52,777 nucleotides of DNA from CAZMRF01 sp964568735 (GTDB lineage Bacteria; Acidobacteriota; Polarisedimenticolia; JACPZX01), in the NCBI GenBank assembly GCA_964568735.1, contig CAZMRF010000033.1, positions 1-52,777 of the forward strand, given 5' to 3'. Both the position numbers and the translations under genes were made by a program. Below are positions 8,913 to 17,813 of this stretch, piece after piece; position 1 is the stretch's first letter; every line of letters begins with the position of its first letter. The notes beneath the pieces are model-generated. The model did not search any database. It was not told the origin of the DNA and saw only the letters and a program-made list of their open reading frames with translations.

Positions 8913-10178
8913 TCATTCCCAGTGCAGCGACTCGATGGGGTCGAGGCGCGAGGCCTTCACGGCCGGGTAGGCCCCGAAGAAAACTCCGACCCCCATCGAG
9001 ACGAGCAGGCCGACGAGCGGCGACCAGAGCGGGATGGCCGTGGGCAGCGCGGGAATGACCGCCTTCACGGTGATCGAAATGAGCAGCCCCAGGATCACCC
9101 CGACCGCGCCCCCGATGCTGCTCAAGGTGGCCGCCTCGATGAGGAACTGGCCGACCACGTCGCGCCGGCGGGCACCGCAGGCGCGCCGCACGCCGATCTC
9201 GCGCGTCCTCTGCGTGACCGAGACCAGCATGATGTTCATGACACCGACGCCGCCGATGACGAGCGAGATGAGGGCCACGAAGACCATGGCCCCGGTGATG
9301 CCGCCCGTGATGGCCCGGAACTGCGAGATGAGCTGGTCCGGCGTGATGAGCGCGAAGTCGCTGGGCTTGTCGAAAGGCACGCGGCGCCGCGCACGCAGAG
9401 CGGCCACCGCCCTCTCGATCACCTCCGGCATGTCCTCCGTCCGCTTGGGCACGATGTTGATTTCCACGCCCTCCCTCTGCGCGCGGAAGGCGAACTGCCG
9501 CTCGAAGGCCGCGTAGGGCACGACGACCTTGTTGTCGGGCGAGAAGCCGAACTGCGCACCCTTCTTCTCCAGCACGCCGATGACGCGGTAACGCAGGCCC
9601 TCGACCGTGATGTCCTTCCCGATGGGGTCCTCGTTGGGGAAGAGGGCCTCCTGCACCTCCCCGCCCAGGACCGTGACGAGCGCGTGGTGGCTCACCTCCG
9701 TGGGCGTGAAGCAGCGCCCGCGGCCGATGGTCTGCGCGGTCGTGATGGGATAGAACTCGTCGCTCCCCACGATGTAGGGGCCGTTGGCCTCGAGGCTCCC
9801 GTTCTTGATGTGGAGGAGGGCATCGGCATAGGCGTACAGCACCCCCACCGTCGCGTCCGGGAGCATCTCGCGCAGCGCCGCGACGTCCTCGATGGTCAGG
9901 TTCTTGCGCCGTTTCTCCTCGTCGCTCCGCGGGCCGCCGGGGCCGAAGCGGTCCTCGTCCCTGCGGATCTCGAGACGGTTCGCGCCGAAGGTCTGGAGGT
10001 TGCCGACGATGTTGTTGTTGAAGCCGGTGACGATGGCCACCATCGCCATCACCGTCGTCACGCCCACCACGATCCCCAGGATGGTGAGGGTGGAGCGCAG
10101 CTTGTGCTCGGCGATGGAGCTGGCGGCAAAGCGGACGTTTCCTGCAAAGCCTCGAAGGAACGGGACCCGGACCCTCAT
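8913..10178 (-). CDS. ABC transporter permease, MacB/FtsX type (second permease)
   Basis: A 421-aa inner-membrane permease: N-terminal cytosolic segment then first membrane helix (STLTILGIVVGVTTVMAMVA), a large MacB-type periplasmic domain, and a three-helix FtsX domain (VALISLVIGGVGVMNIMLVS, then TREIGVRRACGA, the coupling region typical of MacB). It is the last gene of a three-gene minus-strand run with a membrane-fusion protein and another permease. Such systems move substrates by mechanotransmission from an ATPase; the substrate here is unknown. GAGGCGG precedes the ATG. Confidence 0.9.
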   Translation of the reverse strand: MRVRVPFLRGFAGNVRFAASSIAEHKLRSTLTILGIVVGVTTVMAMVAIVTGFNNNIVGNLQTFGANRLEIRRDEDRFGPGGPRSDEEKRRKNLTIEDVAALREMLPDATVGVLYAYADALLHIKNGSLEANGPYIVGSDEFYPITTAQTIGRGRCFTPTEVSHHALVTVLGGEVQEALFPNEDPIGKDITVEGLRYRVIGVLEKKGAQFGFSPDNKVVVPYAAFERQFAFRAQREGVEINIVPKRTEDMPEVIERAVAALRARRRVPFDKPSDFALITPDQLISQFRAITGGITGAMVFVALISLVIGGVGVMNIMLVSVTQRTREIGVRRACGARRRDVVGQFLIEAATLSSIGGAVGVILGLLISITVKAVIPALPTAIPLWSPLVGLLVSMGVGVFFGAYPAVKASRLDPIESLHWE

Positions 10179-10187
10179 CGCGCCGCC

Positions 10188-11402
10188 TCACTCATAACGC
10201 AGCGCCTCCACCGGAGCGAGCCTGGCCGCGGCGGCCGCGGGGGCAACGCCGGCCACGAGCCCCGTGACCGCCGCCGTCACGAGTCCGATGACGACGAAGC
10301 CCAGCTTCACCTGCGCGGGGAAGATCTGGCTCACGGCCAGGGCCACCAGCGCCCCGGCCACCACGCCGCCCGCGCCGCCGAGCGTGGCCAGAAGCGACGA
10401 CTCCATCAGGAACTGCCGCCTGATGTCGCGCTTCTTCGCCCCCAGTGCCTTGCGCAGCCCGATCTCCGGAGTGCGCTCCACCACCGCAACGAACATGATG
10501 TTGGCGACCACGATGCCCCCGACCACGAGGGAGAGGCCCGAGATGAGCATCATGACCGCGAAGGCCGCCGCGGAGATCGAACGCCACAACGACTGGATGG
10601 CTTCCGCGCCGACCACCCCGAATGGATCTTCGGCGGTGAACGGAGTGCGACGCAGCGAGCGCAGCAGCGTCCGGACTTCTCCCTCCGTCTCCTCCAGGCC
10701 CTGCATGCCGCCGACCGGGCGCACCATGATCGCGATTCCGTCGTCCGAGGTCAGCACCTTCTGGAAGAACGAGAGGGGCACGAACATCACGTTGTCGCGG
10801 TTCTGACCCAGCACGTTGCCGAGCTTGGCCTGGAGCCCGATGACGCGGAGCGGATAGCCGTGCACGTACACCGAGCGGCCGATGGGTTCGAGGTTCGGGA
10901 AGAGCTGTTCCTTGATGTCGTAGCCGATGATGGCCACCGCCGCCGCGTGCTCGTCTTCCACGGGCGTGAAGAAGCGGCCCGCCTCGAGGTCCACGTTGAG
11001 CAGGCTCAGGACGTTGGCCGTGTAGCCGGAAACCCCCACGCCCGAGAGCTTCCGGGGGCCGAGGTGCACGTTGGCGAATTGCTGGCCCTGCGCGCCCACC
11101 GCGGCGCAGGACCGGCACTCCGCGCTCACGATCTGGAAGTCATGCATGGTCACCGGCTTGCGCTTGGTGGCCATGATGAATTCCTGCCGGCTGCGGAGGA
11201 TGCCGAACTTGGTGAAGACGATGACGTCGGGGTTGAGGTTGACGACCTTGTTCAGGACGTAGTCGTTGAGGCCGCTGATGACGGAGAGGACGGAGACCAC
11301 GGTCATCACTCCGATGATCACGCCCAGGAGAGTGAGCCCCGACCTCAGCTTGTTCAGGCGCAGCGCCTGGAATGAGACGGCGAACAGCTCGGAGAAGCCC
11401 AT
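10188..11402 (-). CDS. ABC transporter permease, MacB/FtsX type (first permease)
   Basis: A 404-aa paralogue of its neighbour: membrane helix after RLNKLRSGLTLLGVIIGVMT, MacB periplasmic domain, then FtsX helices and the characteristic RTPEIGLRKALGAKKRDI coupling segment. The two permeases are separated by 9 bp and probably form a heterodimer. The upstream gene encodes the periplasmic adaptor (18-bp gap). No ATP-binding subunit is encoded between or beside them in this window, so the ATPase must be supplied from elsewhere. Confidence 0.9.
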   Translation of the reverse strand: MGFSELFAVSFQALRLNKLRSGLTLLGVIIGVMTVVSVLSVISGLNDYVLNKVVNLNPDVIVFTKFGILRSRQEFIMATKRKPVTMHDFQIVSAECRSCAAVGAQGQQFANVHLGPRKLSGVGVSGYTANVLSLLNVDLEAGRFFTPVEDEHAAAVAIIGYDIKEQLFPNLEPIGRSVYVHGYPLRVIGLQAKLGNVLGQNRDNVMFVPLSFFQKVLTSDDGIAIMVRPVGGMQGLEETEGEVRTLLRSLRRTPFTAEDPFGVVGAEAIQSLWRSISAAAFAVMMLISGLSLVVGGIVVANIMFVAVVERTPEIGLRKALGAKKRDIRRQFLMESSLLATLGGAGGVVAGALVALAVSQIFPAQVKLGFVVIGLVTAAVTGLVAGVAPAAAAARLAPVEALRYE

Positions 11403-11420
11403 GGCTCCGACCGCTGGAGA

Positions 11421-12680
11421 TCAGGACGACCCGGCGCCCTGCCCTTCCGCGGCCTTCTTCTCCTTCTCCGACATCTTCTTCACGGCTTCGCCGTCCTTGA
11501 TCTCGCGCAGCGCCTTGAAGGGACCGGTGACGATCTCCTCGCCCGCCGCGACCCCGGAGAGCACCTCGACCATCAGCTCCCCCGTGATCCCGGTCTTGAT
11601 GGTCGCGAAGACCACCTTGCCGTCGCGCAGCGCGTAGACCCCCTGTTCCGTCATCAGCTTCCCGGCCTCGTTCTTCTCGCCCTTGGGCGAATCGCGCACG
11701 ATCACCGCGGCCAGAGGCACCGCGGCCACCTTCTCCTTGACGTCGGTGATGATGTCGGCGGTGACGGAGAAGCCGGGCCGGATGCTGGGCGGCGGCGCCA
11801 GGACCTTCACCTTGACCTTGAAGTTGATGGCGTCGGACGTGGTGGTCAGGCCCTGGAGGTCCGGGTCGTCCGGGAGGATCGGCGAGTTCCCCACCTCCGT
11901 GACCAGGCCGTCGAATGTCTGCCCGGGATAGGCGTCGATGCTGAGCAGCGCCTTCTGACCGGCCTGCACCGTCGGGGTGTCCGTCTCGTCCACCATCAGC
12001 ACCGCCTCCACCATCGACATGTCGGAGACGGTGAGGAGCTGTGTGCCGGGGTTGTTCATGGTGCCGATGACCGTGACCTCGCCCGCCTTCACCCGCAGCG
12101 TGGTCACGAGCCCGTCGATGGGCGCGCGCACGGTGGTCTTCGAGAGAGTGTCCTGGGTGGCGCTGAGGGCGGCGCGCATCTGGTCCACGCGGTTCTGGGC
12201 GGCATCCAAGGCGGAGCGGGCGGTCTCCAGACCCGACTGGGCCCGCTGGAAGTCGGCCTCGGATGTGATCCGCGCGTCGTAGTTCCGACTCGCCCGGTCG
12301 AAGTCGCGCTCGGCCTGGGCCATGTTCTCATTGGCGGAGTCGCGATCGGCCAGGCTGGCCTTGAGGGCCGCGCTGGAGCCGGCCTCCTCCGCCTCGGCGC
12401 GGTTACGGTCGATCTGGAGGAGGAAGTCTCCCTTCCTGACCTTGTCGCCCTCGCGCACGGCCAGGTTCACGACCTGGCCCATCACGAGCGCCGACAGCTC
12501 GACCTTGTTCTCCGCCTGGATCTTGCCGTTGGCCGTGACCTTCGAGACGATGTCCTGCGTCGCAACCTGAGCGGTGAGGACGGGCCTGGCCTTGTTCCAG
12601 TTGCGAGAGAGAGCCGCCCCGGCTCCCAACAAGAGAACGCCGACCACGATGATCCAGATGTAGCGCTTCCGACGAGTCAA
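11421..12680 (-). CDS. Periplasmic adaptor (membrane fusion protein), MacA/HlyD family
   Basis: A 419-aa protein with an N-terminal anchor (YIWIIVVGVLLLGAGAAL), a lipoyl/barrel-sandwich half (ALVMGQVVNLAVREGDKVRK), a long coiled-coil hairpin (residues about 95-180, rich in Ala/Asp/Arg heptads) and the returning half (TTVRAPIDGLVTTLRVKAGE), then beta-barrel and membrane-proximal domains. This is the adaptor linking an inner-membrane ABC permease to an outer-membrane exit duct. The start codon is a TTG at 12680. First gene of the export operon; no outer-membrane TolC-type gene is in the window. Confidence 0.88.
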   Translation of the reverse strand: MTRRKRYIWIIVVGVLLLGAGAALSRNWNKARPVLTAQVATQDIVSKVTANGKIQAENKVELSALVMGQVVNLAVREGDKVRKGDFLLQIDRNRAEAEEAGSSAALKASLADRDSANENMAQAERDFDRASRNYDARITSEADFQRAQSGLETARSALDAAQNRVDQMRAALSATQDTLSKTTVRAPIDGLVTTLRVKAGEVTVIGTMNNPGTQLLTVSDMSMVEAVLMVDETDTPTVQAGQKALLSIDAYPGQTFDGLVTEVGNSPILPDDPDLQGLTTTSDAINFKVKVKVLAPPPSIRPGFSVTADIITDVKEKVAAVPLAAVIVRDSPKGEKNEAGKLMTEQGVYALRDGKVVFATIKTGITGELMVEVLSGVAAGEEIVTGPFKALREIKDGEAVKKMSEKEKKAAEGQGAGSS

Positions 12681-12730
12681 GGTGCGCCAAATTACACCGC
12701 GGCCGGACCAGCGTCAACGGGCCTACGCCA

Positions 12731-14902
12731 TCAGAACTCGAGCTTCACGCCGGCGTTGAAGACCCGTCCTTCGAGCGGCGCCCAGACATCGGTCGTCCAA
12801 CGGCCGTCGGGCGCCTGGGCCGGCAACACCAAGGGGTCGAAGTGGGTCTGGCGGACGTTGGTAAGGTTGACGGCATTCACGAAGACGCGCGTCTCGCCAA
12901 GCCTTATCTCCCCGAGGGCACTCAACTCGACATAAGGCATGCTGGCCTGGCGATACGGGTCGTCCTCCAGGCTCTGCCGCCCCGTGTAGGACAGCTCGAA
13001 GCCAACGCGGCCCCGTGACTCCTTCTCCCAGATGCAGGCGATCTCACCCGCATGCCGGGGCGTGAGCGGAACCTCGCGCCTGCCCGCGCCTGACGGGTCC
13101 GCCTCGGTGGAGCGTATGTAGGTATAGGTCGCAATCATGTGCAGTGAGCCAACCGTCAACCGAGCCAGCAGTTCGGAGCCGTAGGTGCGAGTCGCCTCGG
13201 GCGCATTCACGATCTCGAATCGGCCAGGTTGAGCGGCGGATTCTTGCAGCACAAGCGGGTCGATGACCTCGGACGTGAACAGCGTCCCATTGACCTCGAG
13301 CCCTCGTGCCGACCAGCCGATATCAAGTGCCGCGTTCCTCGCGCGCTCCGAATCCAGATCCCGCAGCGGGAGTACCCGTGAGAGTCCGACGACCTCCGTC
13401 TCTTCCGTGAACGGCACGGGCGCGGAGTATCCAGTGCCAGCCGATAGCCGCACGTTCCACCCGCCGCCGGGACGCAAGAGGGCGGAGACGAGGGGGTTGA
13501 AGAACGCGCCATGCTCGTCGTCGAAATCCAGCCTCGCGTTGGCCGAGACTCTGAGGTGCTCGCCCAGCGCATACTCGTCCTGCGCGAACACCGCGGGCAC
13601 GACGTGGGTGAATTCGAAAGCCGGAAGGTCTCGCGATCGATACCAGTCGCGCTGAACCGCAGTCCCGGTGACCCAGGTATGGCTGCCATCGGTTCCGCTG
13701 AGGGTGGCTTCGGCCAGCGCGAAGCCGCGCAGGTCGCGCTCGTGCTCCCCGTCGAAGTCGTGATCGTGCCACGTGCCTGTTGCTGAAGCGCGCACGATGA
13801 TGAGGCGTTCGCTCGCCAGCAGAAAACGCCCGACCAGGCCCGCGTCGGACCTTCTCGTGTGGAGTTCCTCACGGAACGGGGTCCCGGCGGGAGTGGTTCC
13901 GCCCTCGACGGTGCCGCCCTTGCGGTCCTCGACTGTAGTTCCGGCCGTCAGGAAGAGAGACTTCCCCAGATTGTTGTTCCAGAAGAATCGCGGCCGCAGC
14001 TCCGCGCGCCCGTACCCCGGAAGATCGGCCCAACCGTCGTCGTCGAAGTCCTGGCGGCTCTGGCGGTGCGCGCCGCCGAGCAGGGTGTAGCCCCATTCGT
14101 CTCCGAGCCTTTGGGAGGCAAAGCCGACCGCATCGGTTCCACCGTGCGAGGTCTGATTGACGAGGATCTCCGGCTCGCCGCCCGGGCGGCGCGACACGAG
14201 GTTGATGAGGCCCCCCAGCGCAGAGCCCCCGTAGAGCGCCGCGCTTGTGCCCTTGATGACTTCCACCTGCGCCAGATCGAGCGGCGGAGTTTGCATGATG
14301 CTCAATCCGTCGGGTTGTCCGCCGTAGAGCGGAAGCTCATCAAGCAGGATCTGGGTGTAGCGGCCGCGCAGGCCCTGGAGTCGCAGGCTTGTGGCGCCAA
14401 CGGAGGGCGACGTGGTCTGCACTCGCACACCACCGAGTTCGTTGAGCAAGGTTGAGAGATTGCCTGGTGCGATCGTCAGGTTCTCCTCGATTTCCTCCTC
14501 CGGCACGGTTTCGACGCGGATGGCCTGGTCCTCCACCATCTTGCCGCTTCGCGTAGCCGAAACCACGACCACCTCCGTCTCGAGCCTTTGCTCCTGAAGC
14601 TGGACGGTGACCGTCGCGGCGGCTCCGGCACGGACCGTGACCTGGAGGGTGATGGGGGCAAAGCCGGGGTGGCTGACCGTGATCGTGTGCTCGCCTGGAA
14701 GAAGAGAAAGGTGCGCCTCTCCACGCTCGTCGGTCTGAGCAGGGGTCTCATCGGTCAGGACCTCGGCCGACGAGATGGGTGCGGCTCCGTTGCGCACCCG
14801 AACGACCAGGGTGCCGACGGACTCCTCCGTCGCGCGGGCAGCGAAGGTGAGGGCCGGGACCAGCAACAGCACGAGAAAGCCCGTGCGTCCGTTGCGCCTC
14901 AT
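12731..14902 (-). CDS. TonB-dependent outer-membrane receptor
   Basis: A 723-aa protein with signal peptide (FLVLLLVPALTFAARA), an N-terminal carboxypeptidase-regulatory-like domain (about residues 30-105: EVLTDETPAQTDERGEAHLS, HPGFAPITLQ), a plug domain (VVVSATRSGKMVEDQAIRVE, then LRGRYTQILLDELPLYGG and IKGTSAALYGGSALGGLINL) and a C-terminal beta-barrel ending in VKLEF with a terminal phenylalanine, as in outer-membrane proteins. It takes up a ligand using TonB energy; the CarboxypepD-reg plus plug arrangement resembles SusC/siderophore-type receptors and the substrate cannot be named. The long upstream extension of the frame is rejected because the signal peptide begins at MRRNGRTGF. Confidence 0.92.
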   Translation of the reverse strand: MRRNGRTGFLVLLLVPALTFAARATEESVGTLVVRVRNGAAPISSAEVLTDETPAQTDERGEAHLSLLPGEHTITVSHPGFAPITLQVTVRAGAAATVTVQLQEQRLETEVVVVSATRSGKMVEDQAIRVETVPEEEIEENLTIAPGNLSTLLNELGGVRVQTTSPSVGATSLRLQGLRGRYTQILLDELPLYGGQPDGLSIMQTPPLDLAQVEVIKGTSAALYGGSALGGLINLVSRRPGGEPEILVNQTSHGGTDAVGFASQRLGDEWGYTLLGGAHRQSRQDFDDDGWADLPGYGRAELRPRFFWNNNLGKSLFLTAGTTVEDRKGGTVEGGTTPAGTPFREELHTRRSDAGLVGRFLLASERLIIVRASATGTWHDHDFDGEHERDLRGFALAEATLSGTDGSHTWVTGTAVQRDWYRSRDLPAFEFTHVVPAVFAQDEYALGEHLRVSANARLDFDDEHGAFFNPLVSALLRPGGGWNVRLSAGTGYSAPVPFTEETEVVGLSRVLPLRDLDSERARNAALDIGWSARGLEVNGTLFTSEVIDPLVLQESAAQPGRFEIVNAPEATRTYGSELLARLTVGSLHMIATYTYIRSTEADPSGAGRREVPLTPRHAGEIACIWEKESRGRVGFELSYTGRQSLEDDPYRQASMPYVELSALGEIRLGETRVFVNAVNLTNVRQTHFDPLVLPAQAPDGRWTTDVWAPLEGRVFNAGVKLEF

Positions 14903-15107
14903 GTCGACTGCAAGGTCACCACGGACCGAAGCATAGCAGTTGCCGTGCGGTGCTCTCCTCTTGGCTGGTGCGATCCTCGCGGAGCAGCTCGCCAGGCGCG
15001 CGAGCCCGCTGACGACGGTGGTGTACACGCATCCGAGCGATGCGGAGATGTGCGAGAGGGCGAGGGGGCTGCCGTGCTGACTGGCTCAGGGAGGCACCAG
15101 GACGTTG

Positions 15108-15299
15108 TCACGAGGGGTGGGTAAGCTGCCCCTTACCGCCGCAGAGCTGACACGTCCCCGCATGATCGCAGGCGTTGCAGGGGACGAGACTTTTCAGCCG
15201 GAGCCAGCCCCGGTGCGTTACCCGCAGACCGCTACCCCCGCACCGGCTGCAGCGGCCGGAACCCTTGCAGAAGGGGCAGACCTTGGACTCGGACGCCGT
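15108..15299 (-). CDS. Small four-CXXC zinc-finger protein (DnaJ-type repeats), putative ACG start
   Basis: The minus-strand frame encodes 63 codons with CPFCKGSGRCSRCGGSG (two CXXC, residues 8-20) and, after a hydrophobic linker (RGWLRLKSL), CNACDHAGTCQLCGGKG (two CXXC, residues 41-53), then a TGA. The CXXCxGxG pattern is that of DnaJ-type zinc-binding modules and cannot be chance. No ATG, GTG or TTG exists between the upstream in-frame TAG and the first cysteine; an ACG at 15299 follows GGGGAGG at a short spacing, so either ACG is used or the start codon has been lost by mutation. It lies alone between the TonB receptor and the AbiE locus. Function unknown; zinc-binding is family knowledge. 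Confidence 0.7.
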   Translation of the reverse strand, partial: TASESKVCPFCKGSGRCSRCGGSGLRVTHRGWLRLKSLVPCNACDHAGTCQLCGGKGQLTHPS

Positions 15300-15853
15300 G
15301 ACGCCTCCCCGGGACCAACGAAAGACGACGCGGACTCTTGCCTACTCCACGAATCAGCATCATACACCCACGGGACCGAGGCCGGTTTCCTTCGCTTGGC
15401 AGGTTGTCTCCGGAATCGAGAGCGAAGCGTTGAGCGATGGCTTCTCCGTTCACCCATTCTCCTTCATCCCAACTCATCCCCTTGCGCCCCGGCACTTTTC
15501 GTGTTGGCCCGCCGCGCAGTAACCGCCGCTCTTCGGTCGTTGGCGATCGAGAGCCACCGAAGGTGGCCTGATGACACGAAACCCGCCGGGGGAGGAGTGT
15601 CGCTCTCTCCTCCGCCGGGGACCCTTCGAGGGGAGGCCCCGTCGACGCGGGGCCGATCACCAAATGATGGCTGGCTCCCCAGGAGATCGGGAGTCCCGAA
15701 CTCTCTCTGGCTCGGGTTTGCGCTCGCTTCGTGACCAGGTGATCTGGGACCCGAACCTGAGTTTCACCGGCCACGATCCCGCTTCACCAGGGCTCCTCAG
15801 AAAGGGCAGTTGAGAAGGACCGTCTGCCAGAGGCTGGAGTCTCTGCGTGGTAC
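15300..15853. other. Intergenic region, about 550 bp, hairpin-rich, no gene seen
   Basis: No convincing coding frame. It holds GC-rich inverted repeats (GGAGGAG ... CTCCTCC near 15590-15613, and GGCCCCG-TCGACG-CGGGGCC near 15635-15655) and the left copy of a 20-bp sequence also found at the tRNA-Asn 3' end. The hairpins lack T-runs. It may be chromosome/element junction sequence. Confidence 0.4.
15664..15683 (+). repeat. 20-bp near-repeat of the tRNA-Asn 3' end (possible att-like left copy)
   Basis: ATGATGGCTGGCTCC is followed by one mismatch and CAGG; the same 20 bases with one difference occur at 17731-17750, where they cover the last 12 bases of tRNA-Asn (including CCA) and 8 bases beyond. 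The two copies bracket the AbiE-type locus, about 2.07 kb apart. No integrase is present. Confidence 0.45.
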
Positions 15854-15905
15854 TTGACTTAAATATCTAACTTGACAACACGCTCAAGATACGATATTTA
15901 GTCAA
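15854..15905 (+). promoter_or_regulatory. Palindromic promoter/operator of the AbiE antitoxin gene
   Basis: A near-perfect inverted repeat runs from TTGACTTAAATATC to GATATTTAGTCAA, with inner arms AACTTGA / TCAAGAT. Embedded in it is a consensus-like promoter: TTGACA at 15872-15877, 17-bp spacer, TATTTA at 15895-15900. The predicted start of transcription coincides with the GTG at 15908, so the message would be leaderless or nearly so. AbiEi antitoxins are known to bind inverted repeats in their own promoter; autoregulation here is inference. Confidence 0.75.
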
Positions 15906-15907
15906 GC

Positions 15908-16960
15908 GTGGACGCGATTCGGGAGAAAGACGTGCTGCAGGAGGTCGTCGTCCGCCTGGCCGCGATCCTCGATGCCCCCCGATCCAGGGTTCGTCTGCAG
16001 ACCTGGCGTGGGACAGTGAGATCCGATGCAGTCGCTCGGATCGGCCGCCATACCTTCGTTATCGAATGGAAGGATTCGGGGAGAGCGGGGCCCGTTGCGA
16101 CAGCCGCCCAGCAGGTGAAGCGTGCCGCCGCGAAGCATTCACGAGGGGCCATTCCGATCGTCGCGGTCCCGTACATGGGCGACGCAGGACGTGACGCATG
16201 TGAGAGGGCCGGTGTCGCATGGCTCGACCTTTCGGGCAATGCGCGGTTAGTCGCCCCCGGGATCCGAGTCATCATCGAGGGCAGACCCAGTCGGTTCACC
16301 CGACGGGGGAGGCCGGCGAACCCCTTCGCCCCGAAAAGCTCGCGAATCGCCCGATGGCTCCTCGTGCACTCCGATCAAGCCGTCAGCCAACGAGAGCTCG
16401 CCCGACTCACAAGTGTCGACGAAGGACTCACGAGCCGGGTCGTGGCGAAGCTGGAGGAGGACGGACTTCTCGTCCGAGAGGCGAGCGCGGTTCGCGCTCG
16501 CGATCCAGGCCTGCTCCTCGATGCGTGGCGGGAAAGGTATGACTTCTCCAAGCACGAGGTCATCCGTGGCCACATTGCTGCGCGGTCGGGCGAGGATGCG
16601 CTCCGGAGTCTCGCGCAGGGGTTGAGGCTGCGTCGAATGACGTATGCGGTTACCGCGCTCGCCGCCGCATGGCTTCATGCGCGCTTCGCAGGTTTTCGCC
16701 TCGTCGCGGCCTACCTTCAGGAGCGGCCCACCCCGGCGTTGGTTCAAGAACTCGCCTTTCGCGCGGACCCCCGGGGTGCCAACGTGTGGCTCGTACTGCC
16801 GAACGACCAGGGCGTCTTCGAAGGCGCCTCCGATCGTGACGGCGTGCATTGCGTCCATCCCGTGCAGGCCTATTTGGATCTGAAGGCCCACCCCGAGCGC
16901 TCTTCAGAGGCCGCAGAGCGGTTGCGCTCGACTCTCCTGCGTTGGGACAACCGTGGTTGA
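15908..16960 (+). CDS. Type IV toxin-antitoxin AbiEi-like antitoxin with N-terminal nuclease-fold domain
   Basis: A 350-aa protein. The N-terminus (AVARIGRHTFVIEWKDSG, residues about 40-58) has the ExK arrangement of a restriction-endonuclease-like fold; residues about 145-205 form a winged helix (SQRELARLTSVDEGLTSRVV, KLEEDGLLV), which would bind the palindrome upstream; the C-terminal part (AVTALAAAWLHARFAG, VHPVQAYLDLKAHPERS) matches the AbiEi-type antitoxin region. The next gene overlaps it by 8 bp and is a nucleotidyltransferase-type toxin relic, which supports the pairing. In type IV systems the antitoxin counters the toxin's effect and represses the operon. Start GTG, chosen from the promoter position. 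Confidence 0.75.
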   Translation: MDAIREKDVLQEVVVRLAAILDAPRSRVRLQTWRGTVRSDAVARIGRHTFVIEWKDSGRAGPVATAAQQVKRAAAKHSRGAIPIVAVPYMGDAGRDACERAGVAWLDLSGNARLVAPGIRVIIEGRPSRFTRRGRPANPFAPKSSRIARWLLVHSDQAVSQRELARLTSVDEGLTSRVVAKLEEDGLLVREASAVRARDPGLLLDAWRERYDFSKHEVIRGHIAARSGEDALRSLAQGLRLRRMTYAVTALAAAWLHARFAGFRLVAAYLQERPTPALVQELAFRADPRGANVWLVLPNDQGVFEGASDRDGVHCVHPVQAYLDLKAHPERSSEAAERLRSTLLRWDNRG

Positions 16961-17637
16961 CAAGCCGACGACAGCAGCAGGCTACGGCGCCGGATACCTC
17001 GCGGCAGTTCGAGATACCTGTCTCTATGTCGCGACCAGGTTGGGAGATCTGATGGATGACCTGGTCGTCGTTGGAGGACTTGTGCCGGCGCTTCTCGTGG
17101 ACCAGACAGCATTGCCCCCGGGCGCGCAGCCGCATGCAGGTACGGTCGATCTGGATCTCGGATTACGGTGGGAAGTTGCGTAACATCGAGCCTGACTTCG
17201 CCGCTGTCATCGCGCCGGGCCTCCACCTGGCATTCCAGGATCGTGAGCGGATCCCACTCAAGGGTCTCACGATCCTGGGCGAGAGAGCCGAACGCGACGT
17301 CTGGGTATGTGGCCCCGGAGCGTTTCTCGTATTGAAGGCACTGGCCTTCGACCTTCGGGGCGAGAACAAGGACGCGTATGATCTCTACTACGTCGTCCGG
17401 AACTATGGCGCTGGAGTCAGAGATATCGCGCGACGGCTGCGGCCTCTGCTGGCTGACCCCTCAGCCAAGGAAGCCATCGAGATAATACGTCGGGACTTCC
17501 TGGACCTTGACGGAGTCGGCCCTCGACGAGTCGCCGAATTCGTGAGCGGGGGGCACGATGAGGAACTTCAGGCCGACGTCGTGGGGTTCATTGAGAATCT
17601 GCTGCTGACTAGCGGAGTCGACGCGGTTAGACCATAG
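16953..17637 (+). pseudogene. AbiEii-like nucleotidyltransferase toxin, broken by internal deletion and frameshift
   Basis: The 5' part (frame of GTG 16953) has the nucleotidyltransferase signature VVVGGLVPALLVDQ and the catalytic DxD of TVDLDLGL, then goes out of frame and stops at 17183. From about 17165 another frame continues as GGKLRNIEPDFAAVIAPGL, then VWVCGPGAFLVLKALAFDL and GENKDAYDLYYVVRNYG, the usual C-terminal half of the family, ending at 17637. In intact members a sizeable segment lies between the DLDLGL and IEPDFAAV motifs; here they are almost adjacent, so DNA has been lost and the frame shifted. The toxin is therefore probably inactive while the antitoxin is intact. Confidence 0.75.
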
Positions 17638-17666
17638 CCCGCCGCGAAGCCCTCGATCGACCCTCC

Positions 17667-17704
17667 TGCAATCCCAGCGTGGCTCGCACCACGCCGGGAT
17701 TGCA
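17667..17704. repeat. Long hairpin between AbiEii relic and tRNA-Asn
   Basis: TGCAATCCCAGCGTGG pairs with CCACGCCGGGATTGCA around the six-base loop CTCGCA: a 16-bp stem with one G-T type mismatch. It has no T-run on either side. It lies 34 bp beyond the tRNA 3' end and may stabilise or terminate the tRNA transcript, or be a repetitive element. Confidence 0.65.
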
Positions 17705-17730
17705 TGAAGGCTCCCTCGGAGACGAGGGAC

Positions 17731-17813
<83 letters not shown>

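Noticed and set aside
8922..11375. An 817-codon plus-strand frame over the export operon
   Set aside because: Asp/His/Arg-rich antisense shadow of two clear permease genes.
14903..15107. Possible riboswitch upstream of the TonB-dependent receptor
   Set aside because: I looked for a B12-box-like or other conserved element and saw none; the 205-bp region shows no clear structure.
15684..15760. A possible decayed tRNA next to the left 20-bp repeat
   Set aside because: A T-arm-like GAG-TTCGGGA-CTC exists but lies 6 nt too far from the CCA-like end, and no anticodon or D arm can be formed.
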